The position numbers were made by a program, and so were the translations under genes. A DNA stretch of 64,000 bases from positions 1 through 64,000 of the forward strand of contig JAYWHX010000027.1 of NCBI GenBank assembly GCA_043777375.1, written 5' to 3'. The DNA comes from TH-plancto1 sp043777375 (GTDB taxonomy: Bacteria; Planctomycetota; Planctomycetia; Planctomycetales; Planctomycetaceae). The notes below the pieces were generated by a model that made no database searches, was not told where the DNA came from, and saw only the letters and a list, made by a program, of their open reading frames with translations. Each line of letters starts with the position of its first letter. Within the stretch, counting starts at the first letter, position 1. Shown piece after piece: positions 52,675 through 62,456 of this stretch.

Positions 52675-53847
52675 CTAGTTCGCCCAAGCGGGGACCGAGG
52701 TCTCACCCGGACGATAGACCGGATGAGTTTCTGTGTACTCGACATGCTTGACCGGATGTGGCATCCGAATGCCGGGTTCATGCCGGACATCGTACAGCAG
52801 GTGGTCCACTGGCTCGCCCATGTCGACATCGGTCAGGTTGCGAATCGTGTGAGACTTCAGACCCGCTGGACGACCGAACGGAATGTGCGGTGGTCCAGGC
52901 AGTCCGATCGGCGTACCGACTGACGGATAACCGTACATCGGAGAGTTCATCCCGGCGATCATGTTGTAGGGAGGCTGACCTGGCCCCTGTGGACCGCCCA
53001 TGACTTGGTCGCCAGGAATGTTCCCGCCGGTGGCTTGGAAGTCGCCGATCGGCTGGGGTGGGACAAAATTCCCAGCTTCCCCGTCGACGAGGTCGATGGC
53101 ACCCTCTCCATTGTTCTGGCTGATGGAGTTCATCTGGCCGGGCATTTCGTAGTCCATATTGCCCATACGGATCACAGCCATGATGGTGCCACGACGGTCT
53201 GCTTCAGCGACTGGATCAAGACCTGGCCCGAGGCGGGTCGAAACCAGCTCCTCGACACCAGCAATGGCCAGTTCCTGATACTTCGCGTCTGGCAGGTAGA
53301 TGACCTTCGTGACGAAGTTGTTGGTCTCGATCTGATCGAGATCCTCGTCATTGATCCGCAGTGGCAGAGCATTGTGCGAAAGATACGCACTGGTCTGGGT
53401 CTGCGTCGGGTAGATGTGCAGAGTCGGATAGAGCGTCAGCCCTTCGCGGCCAGGGACATCACTGAGCTTCAGGCGATAGGTCGCGCCCTGAGCAAAGTTG
53501 TAACGTCCGGGAGCCAGGATCTGGTGCTCGGCGAAGCCTTGACCGATCTGCCAGCCCACGTGCATTCCCTCGGGACCGAGGAAGCGAACTTGGCTGGTGC
53601 GTTGCCCCATGCCCGGCTCACCACCCGGATAACCGCCCGGCATCTGGTGATTGACTTGCATCAACCCCGGCGGCGGGAAATTCATGGCCATCACCCCAGG
53701 TCCGGGGCCCCCCACCATGGGGCCCGGCTGGGCCATCATTTGAGCTGGAGGAGCATGGTATTCGTTCTTGCGAACCAGTTGCTGGCCGTCTGCGCATCCG
53801 ACGCACACGATCACCAAGGTCCCCAATGCGAGGAAGTAGAATCTCAT
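52675..53847 (-). CDS. Glycine/proline-rich envelope lipoprotein
   Basis: A 390-residue protein started at ATG 53847, with AAGGG nine bases upstream and a lipobox LVIVCVGC. Residues 20-80 are Pro/Gly/Met-rich (GPMVGGPGPGVMAMNFPPPG). The central part shares a domain with the protein at 51773-52456 and contains YRLKLSDVPGREGLTLYPT and TNNFVTKVIYL. The C-terminus is again low-complexity, with a tail HPVYRPGETSVPAWAN. Function unknown; likely a surface protein. The longer open frame to 54147 is not used. Confidence 0.78.
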   Translation of the reverse strand: MRFYFLALGTLVIVCVGCADGQQLVRKNEYHAPPAQMMAQPGPMVGGPGPGVMAMNFPPPGLMQVNHQMPGGYPGGEPGMGQRTSQVRFLGPEGMHVGWQIGQGFAEHQILAPGRYNFAQGATYRLKLSDVPGREGLTLYPTLHIYPTQTQTSAYLSHNALPLRINDEDLDQIETNNFVTKVIYLPDAKYQELAIAGVEELVSTRLGPGLDPVAEADRRGTIMAVIRMGNMDYEMPGQMNSISQNNGEGAIDLVDGEAGNFVPPQPIGDFQATGGNIPGDQVMGGPQGPGQPPYNMIAGMNSPMYGYPSVGTPIGLPGPPHIPFGRPAGLKSHTIRNLTDVDMGEPVDHLLYDVRHEPGIRMPHPVKHVEYTETHPVYRPGETSVPAWAN

Positions 53848-54134
53848 CGCACACCCTTTTTGGAAGCTGGACTCGTCGAATCGTTCCGGTTGCGGTCGAC
53901 CCTGTTGAGCTGTTGCCGCTACAATTCCGACCGCTTGCGGTTCCGTCCCAGACGCACTCCCATCCGGGGAGCTGATCTGTAGTCGAGGGTGAACGTCCTC
54001 GACTGGCAAGGCTTGAACTTGGTCACTCTCATCCAGAGTGCTCAAGGTGCAAGCCGCTGCCAACTCGCAGTCAGTCTCTCTCATCGGATCAGTGCGGCTG
54101 GTTTCTTTGGCAAATCCGTCATTTTCGCGCCAAC

Positions 54135-55154
54135 ATGAAAACTCCATCCATTCTCACACTGGTCTGCTCCGTTCTCCTGTGGGGGATCGGCTGGGTGGGA
54201 ATCCGTACCACCCAAGCGTTTCAAGACACGCCATCCGCTTCTGCAACACCAGCTGTAGAAAGCGGTTCCGCCGAGCCTCTGACGGAACCTGCCGCCGCTG
54301 AAACCACACCGGAAGAGGCCCAAAAGGCCGATGCCCTGCTTTCCGAGGCCCGCAGCGGGCTTGCCAACCGGCAATCTTTGCAGGCTGACATGAAGCAGCA
54401 GATTCTTGTCGGAGAGCGAAAACTGCTGTCCGAAGGCACCTATGTTTCGGGAGTGTTCCCCAAGCTCCGGCTGGACTACAAGATTCGTGTGGGCACCATG
54501 CAAGGCTCACTGACCGAAGTTTGCGACGGGCAGATCTTGCATACGGAAAAGACGATCGGCAAGGTGGGTGCCAAGGGGCCCAAAGAACTCGAACAAGTCT
54601 TTACCCGTCGGGATGTGCAACGGATTCTGGCGGCACGAGACAGTTCACCGAATCTGACGGTCGCGAGCCAGGGAGCAGATTTGGGTATCGGCGGACTGCC
54701 TGCGATGCTGGCCTCCATCGACCGCTGCATGAACGGAAAGCGAATCACTGAGGAGGAATTTGAGGGGCAGATGTGCCGTGTCTTCCACGGAGCCTGGGAT
54801 CAGGAGATCCTCAAGAAATACGATGCGGCCCTCAAAGAGGCCAAGGCCAGTCTCGTTCCCTTTTTCCCAGACATAGTCCAGGTGTTTTTTACAGCTGACA
54901 CCCTGACACCCGTAAAAATTGTCTACCTCAAGCACGAACTCAACGAATCCGGGAAGATCACCGGAGACCGCGACTTAATGATTCTGGAGTTCCGCAATCT
55001 CAAACTGGACGAGGCAGTCCCCGCGTCGACATTTCAGTTTGTATTACCCTCGGGACGCGAGGAAACCGACCTGACCAAGCAGTTTTTGGAACTGATCAAA
55101 GAGGCAGACGCGGCGCTGAAGGGGGAGTCGGTGCCTCAAGCCAAAAAGAAATGA
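54135..55154 (+). CDS. LolA-like periplasmic protein
   Basis: A 339-residue protein with a signal peptide (LTLVCSVLLWGIGWVGIRTTQA). A proline/alanine-rich segment (31-60) leads to a beta-rich fold with LEAR-like helix, YVSGVFPKLRLDYKIRV and DLMILEFRNLKLDEAVPASTFQFVLP, the last being the C-terminal strand pattern of LolA/LppX-type lipid-binding barrels. LolA carries lipoproteins across the periplasm, but the length and insertions make a different lipid-binding role possible. Confidence 0.72.
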   Translation: MKTPSILTLVCSVLLWGIGWVGIRTTQAFQDTPSASATPAVESGSAEPLTEPAAAETTPEEAQKADALLSEARSGLANRQSLQADMKQQILVGERKLLSEGTYVSGVFPKLRLDYKIRVGTMQGSLTEVCDGQILHTEKTIGKVGAKGPKELEQVFTRRDVQRILAARDSSPNLTVASQGADLGIGGLPAMLASIDRCMNGKRITEEEFEGQMCRVFHGAWDQEILKKYDAALKEAKASLVPFFPDIVQVFFTADTLTPVKIVYLKHELNESGKITGDRDLMILEFRNLKLDEAVPASTFQFVLPSGREETDLTKQFLELIKEADAALKGESVPQAKKK

Positions 55155-55160
55155 GTCTCG

Positions 55161-55298
55161 TTAGCGGCTATTGCCAAACCGAGTGAAAAACCACCCTGTA
55201 ATCACAATGGTCAACGCTAACGCTCCGAAATCACCGGGCGTGGCGTTGTGCCAGTGATTTGAGATCGATCGCATGGTGGAATCGACGTAACTGTTCAT
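55161..55298 (-). CDS. Small single-pass membrane protein, 45 residues
   Basis: An ATG at 55298 with GGGAGCCAAGGG immediately upstream opens a 45-residue frame ending TAA at 55161. The sequence is a polar N-half (MNSYVDSTMRSISNHWHN) followed by a hydrophobic stretch FGALALTIVITGWFFTRFG, a single membrane helix, and a basic end. It is too short for ordinary gene calling. No family recognised. It is convergent with the LolA-like gene, ending seven bases from that gene's stop. Whether it is expressed is open. Confidence 0.5.
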   Translation of the reverse strand: MNSYVDSTMRSISNHWHNATPGDFGALALTIVITGWFFTRFGNSR

Positions 55299-55516
55299 CC
55301 CTTGGCTCCCGCGAAGTGAAGTTCATCAGTCAAACACTACCTCGGATCTGAGAGGCGGTGTGTATTTGCCACATAGACGGTCACGAATTCGACACCCTGA
55401 AAGGGAAAACACTGATTGTGCGGGATCGGATCGCGGAAATCCGATCCCATTCACAGAATCTCCTCCGACTCTCGACGGTTCCAGCGAGTCTGCCAATTCT
55501 GACGTATTCCTTCAAT

Positions 55517-56089
55517 TTACCGATTGGCCCCCGGAACCCATTTCACATCGGCCCGGCCATCGTCGTTGGCGATTCGTCCCATCACAAACAGCAGATCAGA
55601 AAGCCGGTTTAAGTAGATCACCGCTTGAGTGTGAGCCCCGCCGACAGTCTGGGTAAACGCGATCACTCCAATTTCCACCCGCCGACAGACGGTCCGCGCC
55701 TGATGCAGATGCCCAGCTGCGAGGCTTCCCCCTGGAAGGATGAAGCTGTTGAGAGGTTGCAGGCGATCGTTGAAACCATCGATCAGCCTTTCCAGACAAG
55801 TGACCTGAGACTCGGTCACTCTGAGCGGTGGATACTCTGGCGGCGTATCGCTTTCCGGCACGCAGAGGTCGGCCCCCAGATCGAAAAGATCATTTTGAAT
55901 GCGGCGGAGCGGAACTGCCAACTCATCGGGCATTCCTGCAGCGATTCCCAACCCAATCACAGAGTTTAGCTCGTCGACACCGCCATAAGCTGAAATCCGC
56001 AAGTGGGTCTTGGAGACGCGGCTGCCATCGCCCAGCGAAGTCTCTCCGGTGTCTCCGGTCTTGGTGTAAATCCGGCTGAGATAGACCAT
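55517..56089 (-). CDS. PduO-type cobalamin adenosyltransferase
   Basis: A 190-residue ATP:cob(I)alamin adenosyltransferase that makes adenosylcobalamin. IYTKTGDTGETSLGDGSRVSK near the N-terminus is the ATP-binding loop; AYGGVDELNSVIG, RVEIGVI and VIYLNRLSDLLFVMGR are family signatures. The start at ATG 56089 begins the family's usual N-terminus; the longer frame to 56209 is not used. AdoCbl is the expected ligand of the riboswitch at 45177, so the two share biology although they are not linked. Confidence 0.92.
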   Translation of the reverse strand: MVYLSRIYTKTGDTGETSLGDGSRVSKTHLRISAYGGVDELNSVIGLGIAAGMPDELAVPLRRIQNDLFDLGADLCVPESDTPPEYPPLRVTESQVTCLERLIDGFNDRLQPLNSFILPGGSLAAGHLHQARTVCRRVEIGVIAFTQTVGGAHTQAVIYLNRLSDLLFVMGRIANDDGRADVKWVPGANR

Positions 56090-56257
56090 GTCGATAACAC
56101 TCTGTTGTGGACTGGAGAACAGCTTTCCACGGACTGACCTTGACCCACGAGGCAGGCTCGCCGTGTAATCCCGCTGAATTGCTGTCTCTGACGCCTTGTT
56201 TGAGACCACGATTCATAGACGGAACGGGCTCAAACGCCAAGTCTCAACTCTCTTCCT

Positions 56258-57397
56258 TTGCTGGAATCACTCTTCCCCGTGTGGACGACCTTCGATCGAT
56301 ATCTGCTGATTCGCTACTCCTACGTCTTCGCGGTGTTCTTCGCGGCCACGATGGGGCTGTTTACCGTCATGGACGGTTTTTCGAACATGGATGCATTCCA
56401 AAAGAAAGATGGAACGGTCGGGATGCTCGGGCGGATGGGGATGCATTACGTTTACCAGAGCAGCTTGATCTTTGATCTGGTCGGCCCCTCGTTGTCGGTG
56501 ATCGCTGTCATGATTGTGCTCGCGATGTTGCTCAAGCACAACGAGTTTTACCCGGTTCTGGCTGCGGGAGTTCCCACCTACCGCATCGCACAGCCGCTGG
56601 CCCTCGGGGTCTTGGCAGTGGCCGGGCTCTTGTTTGCGAATCAAGAACTCATCATCCCTAACGTTGCACAGCACCTGCAAAGCATTCAAGGGGCGACCGC
56701 GTCGGATGCTCGCAAGTTTGATCCACAATACGATACGCAAACCTTAATCTTCGTCTCGGGCAAGGAACTGATTCCTGCTCAGCATCGGATTCTCAAGCCT
56801 GCCTTCGTCCTTTCCACTCCCAACATCGTGACAGATTACGAGCCGGAATTGCAGGGAGACTACGCCGAATATCGGCTGGCCCAAGGGAACCGGCCCGCTC
56901 ACTGGCTGTTGAAGAATTACTCACCGCCCTTTGATAAACGAAAACTCACTGCGGCGGGTCGGAATGTGGTCATCACTCATAAGAACGGCAAGGATCTGAT
57001 TCTGGTCATCGGTCTGACATTTGATCAGCTGCAGAATCGCAGTACTGGGTTTCGGTATCTGTCGACTCTCGATCTGCTGCATCGAATCCAGTATCCGTCA
57101 GCTCATGCCAGTTCCACACGGGCGCAGATCATGAACCTGCACGGACGATTCACCCGTCCAGTAGTCTCGCTGATCAGCGTGTTTCTCGTGATTCCGCTGA
57201 TCCTGCGGAAGGAGAGGGACAACATTGCCACGAATATCGCCATCTGCACTCTCGTGCTGGCGCTGGTTCTGGGGATCGGCCAGGGAATGGAGTTCCTCGG
57301 CCAAACGTCCTTGGTCAAGCCCGAGATCGCCGCTTGGACACCCATTTTTATCGGAGGCACTTTGGCGAGTTGGCTGACCGGGACTGTAAAGACCTGA
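56258..57397 (+). CDS. LptF/LptG-family permease
   Basis: A 379-residue inner-membrane protein with about six helices: three near 10-130 (SYVFAVFFAATMGLFTVMDG and following), three near 305-375 (RPVVSLISVFLVIPLIL...). Between lies a large periplasmic beta-jellyroll. This is the LptF/LptG pattern: partners of LptB in the ATP-driven extractor of LPS. Which of the two cannot be told. The start is TTG 56258 as far as seen. It is alone; an lptB is not in this window. Confidence 0.87.
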   Translation: MLESLFPVWTTFDRYLLIRYSYVFAVFFAATMGLFTVMDGFSNMDAFQKKDGTVGMLGRMGMHYVYQSSLIFDLVGPSLSVIAVMIVLAMLLKHNEFYPVLAAGVPTYRIAQPLALGVLAVAGLLFANQELIIPNVAQHLQSIQGATASDARKFDPQYDTQTLIFVSGKELIPAQHRILKPAFVLSTPNIVTDYEPELQGDYAEYRLAQGNRPAHWLLKNYSPPFDKRKLTAAGRNVVITHKNGKDLILVIGLTFDQLQNRSTGFRYLSTLDLLHRIQYPSAHASSTRAQIMNLHGRFTRPVVSLISVFLVIPLILRKERDNIATNIAICTLVLALVLGIGQGMEFLGQTSLVKPEIAAWTPIFIGGTLASWLTGTVKT

Positions 57398-57562
57398 TCT
57401 GGCACTGTGGTCGCAGCGTATGCGGAAAGAATCCATCCAGCTCAGGCCGGACGGTCACCGGACACGCCGTCTTCTTGACGCGACCAGCCCATGTCTCCGA
57501 AGATAGATAACTGCCCGTTTCGGGCGATCCCCGGACTCCCAGCCTCCAAAGCCCATTCTTCC

Positions 57563-58534
57563 ATGCGCGTTCTCTCAGGCATTCAACCCACCGGCCAGAT
57601 TCATTGGGGCAACTACTTCGGAGCAGTCCGGCAGTACATCGAACTCCAAAAGCACGATGCGGCGCTCTACTTCATCGCCGACCTGCACGCGCTGACGACA
57701 GTTCGCAACCCCGCTGACCTGCGGCGAAATGTCACGAACGCGGCGCTGGACTTGTTGGCTCTCGGACTCGATCCGAACAAGGCAACACTCTACGTCCAGT
57801 CTGATGTCCCCGAGGTCAGTGAGCTGACGTGGCTGCTGATGACCGTCACGCAGATGCACCTGCTGGAGAAATGCCACGCCTATAAGGACAAGAAAGCCAA
57901 GGGCCTCGCCGCCGATGCCGGACTTTTCACCTACCCCGTCCTGATGGCCGCAGACATCCTGCTGTATGACAGCAATCTGGTCCCGGTCGGACAGGATCAG
58001 ATCCAGCACATCGAGGTCACGCGCGACGTGGCCCAGCGGTTCAACACGATCTACGAGCGCGAGGTGTTCGTCCTGCCGGAACCCTATGTCGTGCAGTCGC
58101 TCGCCAAGGTGCCAGGCCTCGACGGCGAGAAAATGTCCAAGAGCTACAACAACACGATCGAAGTCTTTATGGAGCCGAAAGCCCTCCGTAAGAAGATCAT
58201 GTCGATCAAGACCGACTCGAAGGGCGTTGATGACGTGAAAGACCCCGAGACCTGTTCGGTGTTCACGCTGTTCAAGCTGTTCGCCAACGAGGAGCAGCAA
58301 ACGGCTCTGGCCGACAAGTATCGCGCGGGCGGCATGGGTTACGGCGAAGCCAAGCAGGCTTTGTACGACCAAGCGATGGAAGCCTTCGGCCCCGCCTTCG
58401 AACGCCGCGCCCAACTCGCCGCCAATCCGGACACTGTGCGCGATGTGCTGCGCGAGGGAGCGAGGAAGGCCCGCGTGAAAGCCCTCGAAGTTCTGACTCG
58501 CGCTCGTGAAGCCTGCGGGCTGGGCGGCAGATAG
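57563..58534 (+). CDS. trpS: Tryptophanyl-tRNA synthetase
   Basis: A 323-residue class I synthetase. MRVLSGIQPTGQIHWGNYFGA opens with the HIGH-like motif, VGQDQIQHIEVTRDVAQRFN gives the substrate site and GEKMSKSYNN the KMSKS loop at about 190. ATG 57563 is the best start; the frame extending to 57491 has a non-family N-terminus. The length is standard (about 330). Confidence 0.94.
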   Translation: MRVLSGIQPTGQIHWGNYFGAVRQYIELQKHDAALYFIADLHALTTVRNPADLRRNVTNAALDLLALGLDPNKATLYVQSDVPEVSELTWLLMTVTQMHLLEKCHAYKDKKAKGLAADAGLFTYPVLMAADILLYDSNLVPVGQDQIQHIEVTRDVAQRFNTIYEREVFVLPEPYVVQSLAKVPGLDGEKMSKSYNNTIEVFMEPKALRKKIMSIKTDSKGVDDVKDPETCSVFTLFKLFANEEQQTALADKYRAGGMGYGEAKQALYDQAMEAFGPAFERRAQLAANPDTVRDVLREGARKARVKALEVLTRAREACGLGGR

Positions 58535-58783
58535 CTTGTGGAACGGAATTCATTCGGTTCCGGCACATGCCGCGAAATTGAAGGGCGGACTGGCGACATC
58601 GGTAAAGCCCATCCCCACTGAGAATACGAGTGAAGCGACACTTCACTGGAGTGCTGACGAAGCACCAGGATGCCCGCGAGTGACTCCACGATAGCTCGCG
58701 CCACTGCATCATCGAGGTCTTGTTGCCCTCAAATGTCCCCCCCATCGATCACTCATTTTTCACCACGATTGCGAGGACTCCTC

Positions 58784-60181
58784 ATGCCCTTCATCCGACT
58801 CGCCGCTGTGATGTTCGCGCTCGCCTGCCTGCCGCACCTGACATACGGTGCCTTAGTCGTCGACAACGTTGAGTCACTGGTCGTAGCCGTGCGAGACGGA
58901 GCTGAGGGAGCGGCCATCGAGATCGCGGCTGGCACCTACGAACTGCCGGCCACGTTGGAACTCAAAGCCGGGATGACGCTCAAAGGGGCGGGCATCGACA
59001 AGACGATCATCACCCATGCGGCGGGGTGGAAGCCGTCCACGAAGTCGCTGCCCGATCCCGAGATGACATTGGACGGGTTGGACACCGACGCGTACTTGAT
59101 TCGGCTCAAGCGAGACACCGCTGGAGTCACCATCTCTCACATGACCCTGCTCGGTCCCCAGCTGCATGGGGGGATCTTCGCTTGGTTCCACACGAACCTG
59201 CATCTAGACCACGTGCGGATCAAGGACACTTTGTGGAGCGGGATTCGATCGTTCGGGATGCAGAAGGCGAAGATTCATGACTGCGAGTTCATTGACGCAG
59301 GCGGTCGCTGGGACAACGGTCAACCCGGGGTCAAGGGGGGCATCACGGGCGGCGGAATTTTCGCCTGCTGGATGAGCGAATGCGAGATCTTCGACAATCG
59401 TTTCGTCCGCACCCAGTCCGGCCCCGCGGACGAGTTCTACGGCATCAAGGTCCGGCAAGGCACACATTGTCACGTTCATCACAACACCATCGAAACCAAC
59501 TTCTCGATGGAGTTCCCCTTCGAGAACGATGAAGACAACGAGATCGACCACAACGTCTGCCACGGCACCATCTCGATCCCGAAGCACGCGGGCGGCGTGG
59601 TCCCCCAAAGTGGTCGCACGTTCCACATCCACCATAACTGGATGAAAGACAGCTACTCCATCGAGTTCGTCCGCAACGGGGTCGAGATCGACCACAACCT
59701 CTTCGACTTCGATGCGAAACTGGATCACGGCAACCTCATCTCTGCGTTCGGTGATGTGGCCGCGAAGGGCCCCGCCAGCTTCCACAACAATCTGGTGAGC
59801 AATCCGGGTCGCGGCGTCGTCTGGATCAATGAAGTGTTCAACCACTTCGAAGTCCGCAACAACCATATCATAACACGGACCACAGCCACCCCGCGCGACG
59901 AGGGGCTGTTCGGGTTCAACGGTGGGAACGACTTCGCAACGATTTCGATCAAGGACAACCTGATCGAGTGCCAAGGCCAAGCCCGCCCCCTGCTGCGAGC
60001 TGCGGAGAGCTACTCTGCGACCGTGGAGAACAACACGCTGATCAACGTGTCCGATGCCGACAAGCTGAAGAACCCCCAAGCCGACCGCCCCGTCGGGCTG
60101 GAGAAGCCGCTCCAGTTCCAGTGCGGGACTCATGGCGAGTTCACCGTGGAGGGTTGGAAGGCAGGACCAACGAAGAAGTGA
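58784..60181 (+). CDS. Secreted parallel beta-helix protein
   Basis: A 465-residue protein with a signal peptide (IRLAAVMFALACLPHLTYGA). The mature chain is a right-handed beta-helix of the pectate-lyase/polysaccharide-lyase type: EIAAGTYELPATLELKAGMTLKGAG, then stacked turns with HNxI (HHNTIETNF, HNVCHG, HHNWMKDS, HNLFDF, HNNLVSNPG, NNHIITR). It probably acts on, or binds, a polysaccharide. Catalytic residues cannot be assigned by eye. GAGG lies just upstream of the ATG. Confidence 0.82.
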   Translation: MPFIRLAAVMFALACLPHLTYGALVVDNVESLVVAVRDGAEGAAIEIAAGTYELPATLELKAGMTLKGAGIDKTIITHAAGWKPSTKSLPDPEMTLDGLDTDAYLIRLKRDTAGVTISHMTLLGPQLHGGIFAWFHTNLHLDHVRIKDTLWSGIRSFGMQKAKIHDCEFIDAGGRWDNGQPGVKGGITGGGIFACWMSECEIFDNRFVRTQSGPADEFYGIKVRQGTHCHVHHNTIETNFSMEFPFENDEDNEIDHNVCHGTISIPKHAGGVVPQSGRTFHIHHNWMKDSYSIEFVRNGVEIDHNLFDFDAKLDHGNLISAFGDVAAKGPASFHNNLVSNPGRGVVWINEVFNHFEVRNNHIITRTTATPRDEGLFGFNGGNDFATISIKDNLIECQGQARPLLRAAESYSATVENNTLINVSDADKLKNPQADRPVGLEKPLQFQCGTHGEFTVEGWKAGPTKK

Positions 60182-60436
60182 GCGAGGAGCACCGCCCCCA
60201 TCGCCCTTGTGATCGATGTTGGCAGCCAAACTTCCACTGAACCGATCTCAAGGGCGGTCACTGCTTCCGACTCTTTCCTCCAAGCTCCCGCTTTCGACGA
60301 GATTTCGGTTCCGGAGTGTGACGAATAAACTACAATCGATGTGTTAGCTAAGAGGTCGTCCAAACCCGTTGCGCGTCCGTCTCTGGGGATTGGGCGCGCG
60401 ATGGCCAGCTGAGTGGTGGGCACGGAGATTCCCCTA

Positions 60437-61783
60437 ATGAACCCCTTTGAATCATTGTCGCGACGCCAGTTGCTGCAAGTCGGCGCAGCTGGTGTTCTCG
60501 GTTCCGCTCTCCCGCAGCGAGTTCGCGCGGAGTCGAATACCCAATCCAAATCGGTGATCTGGGTCCATTTGAGTGGTGGGCCGAGTCAGCTCGACATGTG
60601 GGACCCGAAACCGCAGGCTCCCGAGGGGATTCGCGGCGAGTTCGGGGCCATCGAGACGGCAATTCCCGGTGTCTTTGTCGGCGAGCACATGCCCCGGCTC
60701 GCAAAGATGCTCAATCAGTGGACCGTTCTGCGAACTCTGACGCATGGAGAGGGGAACCACCTGCTGGCCACGCATGTCGCTCTGACGGGGCGCCCGACGC
60801 CGGTTCCGCGCGGAGGCAGTGACCTCGACCGGGTACAGTCCCGCAGCGATTTTCCCAACATGGCGTCCGCTCTCGATTATGTGCATCCCCGAACGGATGG
60901 CGTGCCAAGCGGCGTCTCGCTGCCGAACTACTTTATCGAGGGGCCGCTCACTTGGCCGGGCCAGTACTCCGGGTTCATCGGCATGAAACACGACCCATGG
61001 CAAATCAACCAGGACCCCAACGATCCAAATTTCAAGGTTGATTCGCTGAGTCTCCCCCAGGACGTTTCGCCGTCGCGGCTGGTCTCGCGCCACGAGTTGA
61101 CCTCGATCCTCGAACGCCAAAACCCGATGGGTGGGCGCGCAGCTGGGTTTGGCGAGCAGCAGGAATTGGCGTTCTCGCTGCTGACATCGGCCAGGGTCAC
61201 GAAGGCGTTCGACATCCAGAGTGAGCCCCCGGAAACTCGCGACCGCTATGGCCGGAACAAGTTTGGCCAGTCGCTATTGCTGTCCCGTCGACTGGTCGAG
61301 GCTGGTGTCCCGATGGTGCAAGCTGCGATGGGAATCGTCCAGACATGGGACACGCATACCGACAACTGGGGCCGGCTCAAGAACACACTTTTGCCACAAC
61401 TCGATCAGGGGCTGGAAGCCCTGATGACCGACCTCGCCAACAGTGGATTGCTGGACGACACGATGGTCGTCGTGATGGGCGAGTTTGGCCGCACCCCACG
61501 GATCTCGACGTTGCCGGGCCAAACACTCCCTGGTCGCGATCACTGGCCCTACGTGTACTCGGGCCTGTTCGCCGGAGCTGGTGTTCGCGGGGGTCAAGTC
61601 CTCGGTCAGTCCGATGCGAACGCCGCCTACCCCGTCTCGCGCTCTTGGACCCCTGCGGATGTGTGTACGACGGTTTACAACGCCTTGGGCGTCGATTTCC
61701 ACGCCGAACTGCGCGACCCACTGGGCCGCCCGAATCGGTTGATGAACGGTGAGGTGATTGAGCAGTTGTATTCCGGGACGTAA
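60437..61783 (+). CDS. DUF1501 protein with TAT signal
   Basis: A 448-residue protein of the DUF1501 family, expanded in planctomycetes and related to alkaline-phosphatase/sulfatase folds. SRRQLLQVGAAGVLG near 8-22 is a twin-arginine signal. WVHLSGGPSQLDMWDPKP, GDHWPYVYSGLFAGAGVRGGQ and MGEFGRTPRIS carry the metal-binding family residues. DUF1501 genes usually pair with a DUF1549/DUF1553 partner; none is adjacent. ATG 60437 is preferred to 60413 because GGAG lies upstream and the signal begins there. Confidence 0.88.
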   Translation: MNPFESLSRRQLLQVGAAGVLGSALPQRVRAESNTQSKSVIWVHLSGGPSQLDMWDPKPQAPEGIRGEFGAIETAIPGVFVGEHMPRLAKMLNQWTVLRTLTHGEGNHLLATHVALTGRPTPVPRGGSDLDRVQSRSDFPNMASALDYVHPRTDGVPSGVSLPNYFIEGPLTWPGQYSGFIGMKHDPWQINQDPNDPNFKVDSLSLPQDVSPSRLVSRHELTSILERQNPMGGRAAGFGEQQELAFSLLTSARVTKAFDIQSEPPETRDRYGRNKFGQSLLLSRRLVEAGVPMVQAAMGIVQTWDTHTDNWGRLKNTLLPQLDQGLEALMTDLANSGLLDDTMVVVMGEFGRTPRISTLPGQTLPGRDHWPYVYSGLFAGAGVRGGQVLGQSDANAAYPVSRSWTPADVCTTVYNALGVDFHAELRDPLGRPNRLMNGEVIEQLYSGT

Positions 61784-61944
61784 TGGCATTGTCGACCGCT
61801 CCTCTTCGAAGACTTCGCGTCGCAGCGAAACGAGGGCTCGGACTCGATTGCAACCGGGAGGGGTTCCTACTCGGTTGACCTCCCCGGGTTCCCGTGGACA
61901 ATCCATTCTGTGTGATTCAAACACTGCCTTCAGGAGAAATCGGG

Positions 61945-62334
61945 ATGTCGACGACCGTCATTGAAGAAGTTCTGGCTGCCAGCCGCAAGTTGCTGTCCTG
62001 CATCGATGCCGGGAACTGGGCCGAGTATGTGAAACTGTGCGATGAGTCGATCACCTGCTTCGAGCCGGAAGCGCTGGGTCACCTGGTCGCTGGACTACCG
62101 TTTCACGAGTTCTACTTCAAGCTGCCCGCCAGCAATTCGCCGCGTCAGTCGACGATCGCCTCCCCGCAGGTCCGCGTGCTGAGCGACACCTCAGCGCTGG
62201 TTACGTACGTGCGCGTCGTGCAGAAACTCGATGCGCAGGGGTCACCGGTCTCGGTGGCTGGCATGGAAACTCGTGTCTGGCAAAAGGTGAATGGAACGTG
62301 GCTGCACGTCCATTTCCACCGCACTCCGTGCTAG
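61945..62334 (+). CDS. CaMKII-association-domain-like protein
   Basis: A 129-residue NTF2-like protein. The pattern SRKLLSCIDAGNWAEYVKLCDESITCFEPEALGHLVAG and HVHFHRTP at the end resembles the association domain of calcium/calmodulin kinase II. The bacterial members have no kinase and function is unknown. AGGAG lies eight bases before the ATG. It is between the DUF1501 gene and a prenyltransferase-repeat gene on the same strand. Confidence 0.8.
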   Translation: MSTTVIEEVLAASRKLLSCIDAGNWAEYVKLCDESITCFEPEALGHLVAGLPFHEFYFKLPASNSPRQSTIASPQVRVLSDTSALVTYVRVVQKLDAQGSPVSVAGMETRVWQKVNGTWLHVHFHRTPC

Positions 62335-62456
62335 ATTGAAGCCCTCTGCGGTCTGCCAGAGAGGTCTAGAGAGTGTGGCTCGTGAGACGAATGGCGTTCA
62401 GCGAGCTGCGAAACCACGTCGCCGATGTGGTCCGACCGATTTCGAGAGGGCCCCCC

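Noticed and set aside
53005..53982. 325-residue frame on the plus strand
   Set aside because: Antisense to the glycine/proline-rich envelope lipoprotein, which has a signal, lipobox and a paralog.
57575..58414. 279-residue minus-strand frame
   Set aside because: Antisense to trpS.
59204..60229. 341-residue frame on the minus strand
   Set aside because: Shadow of the beta-helix protein; valine/aspartate-rich with no family motif.
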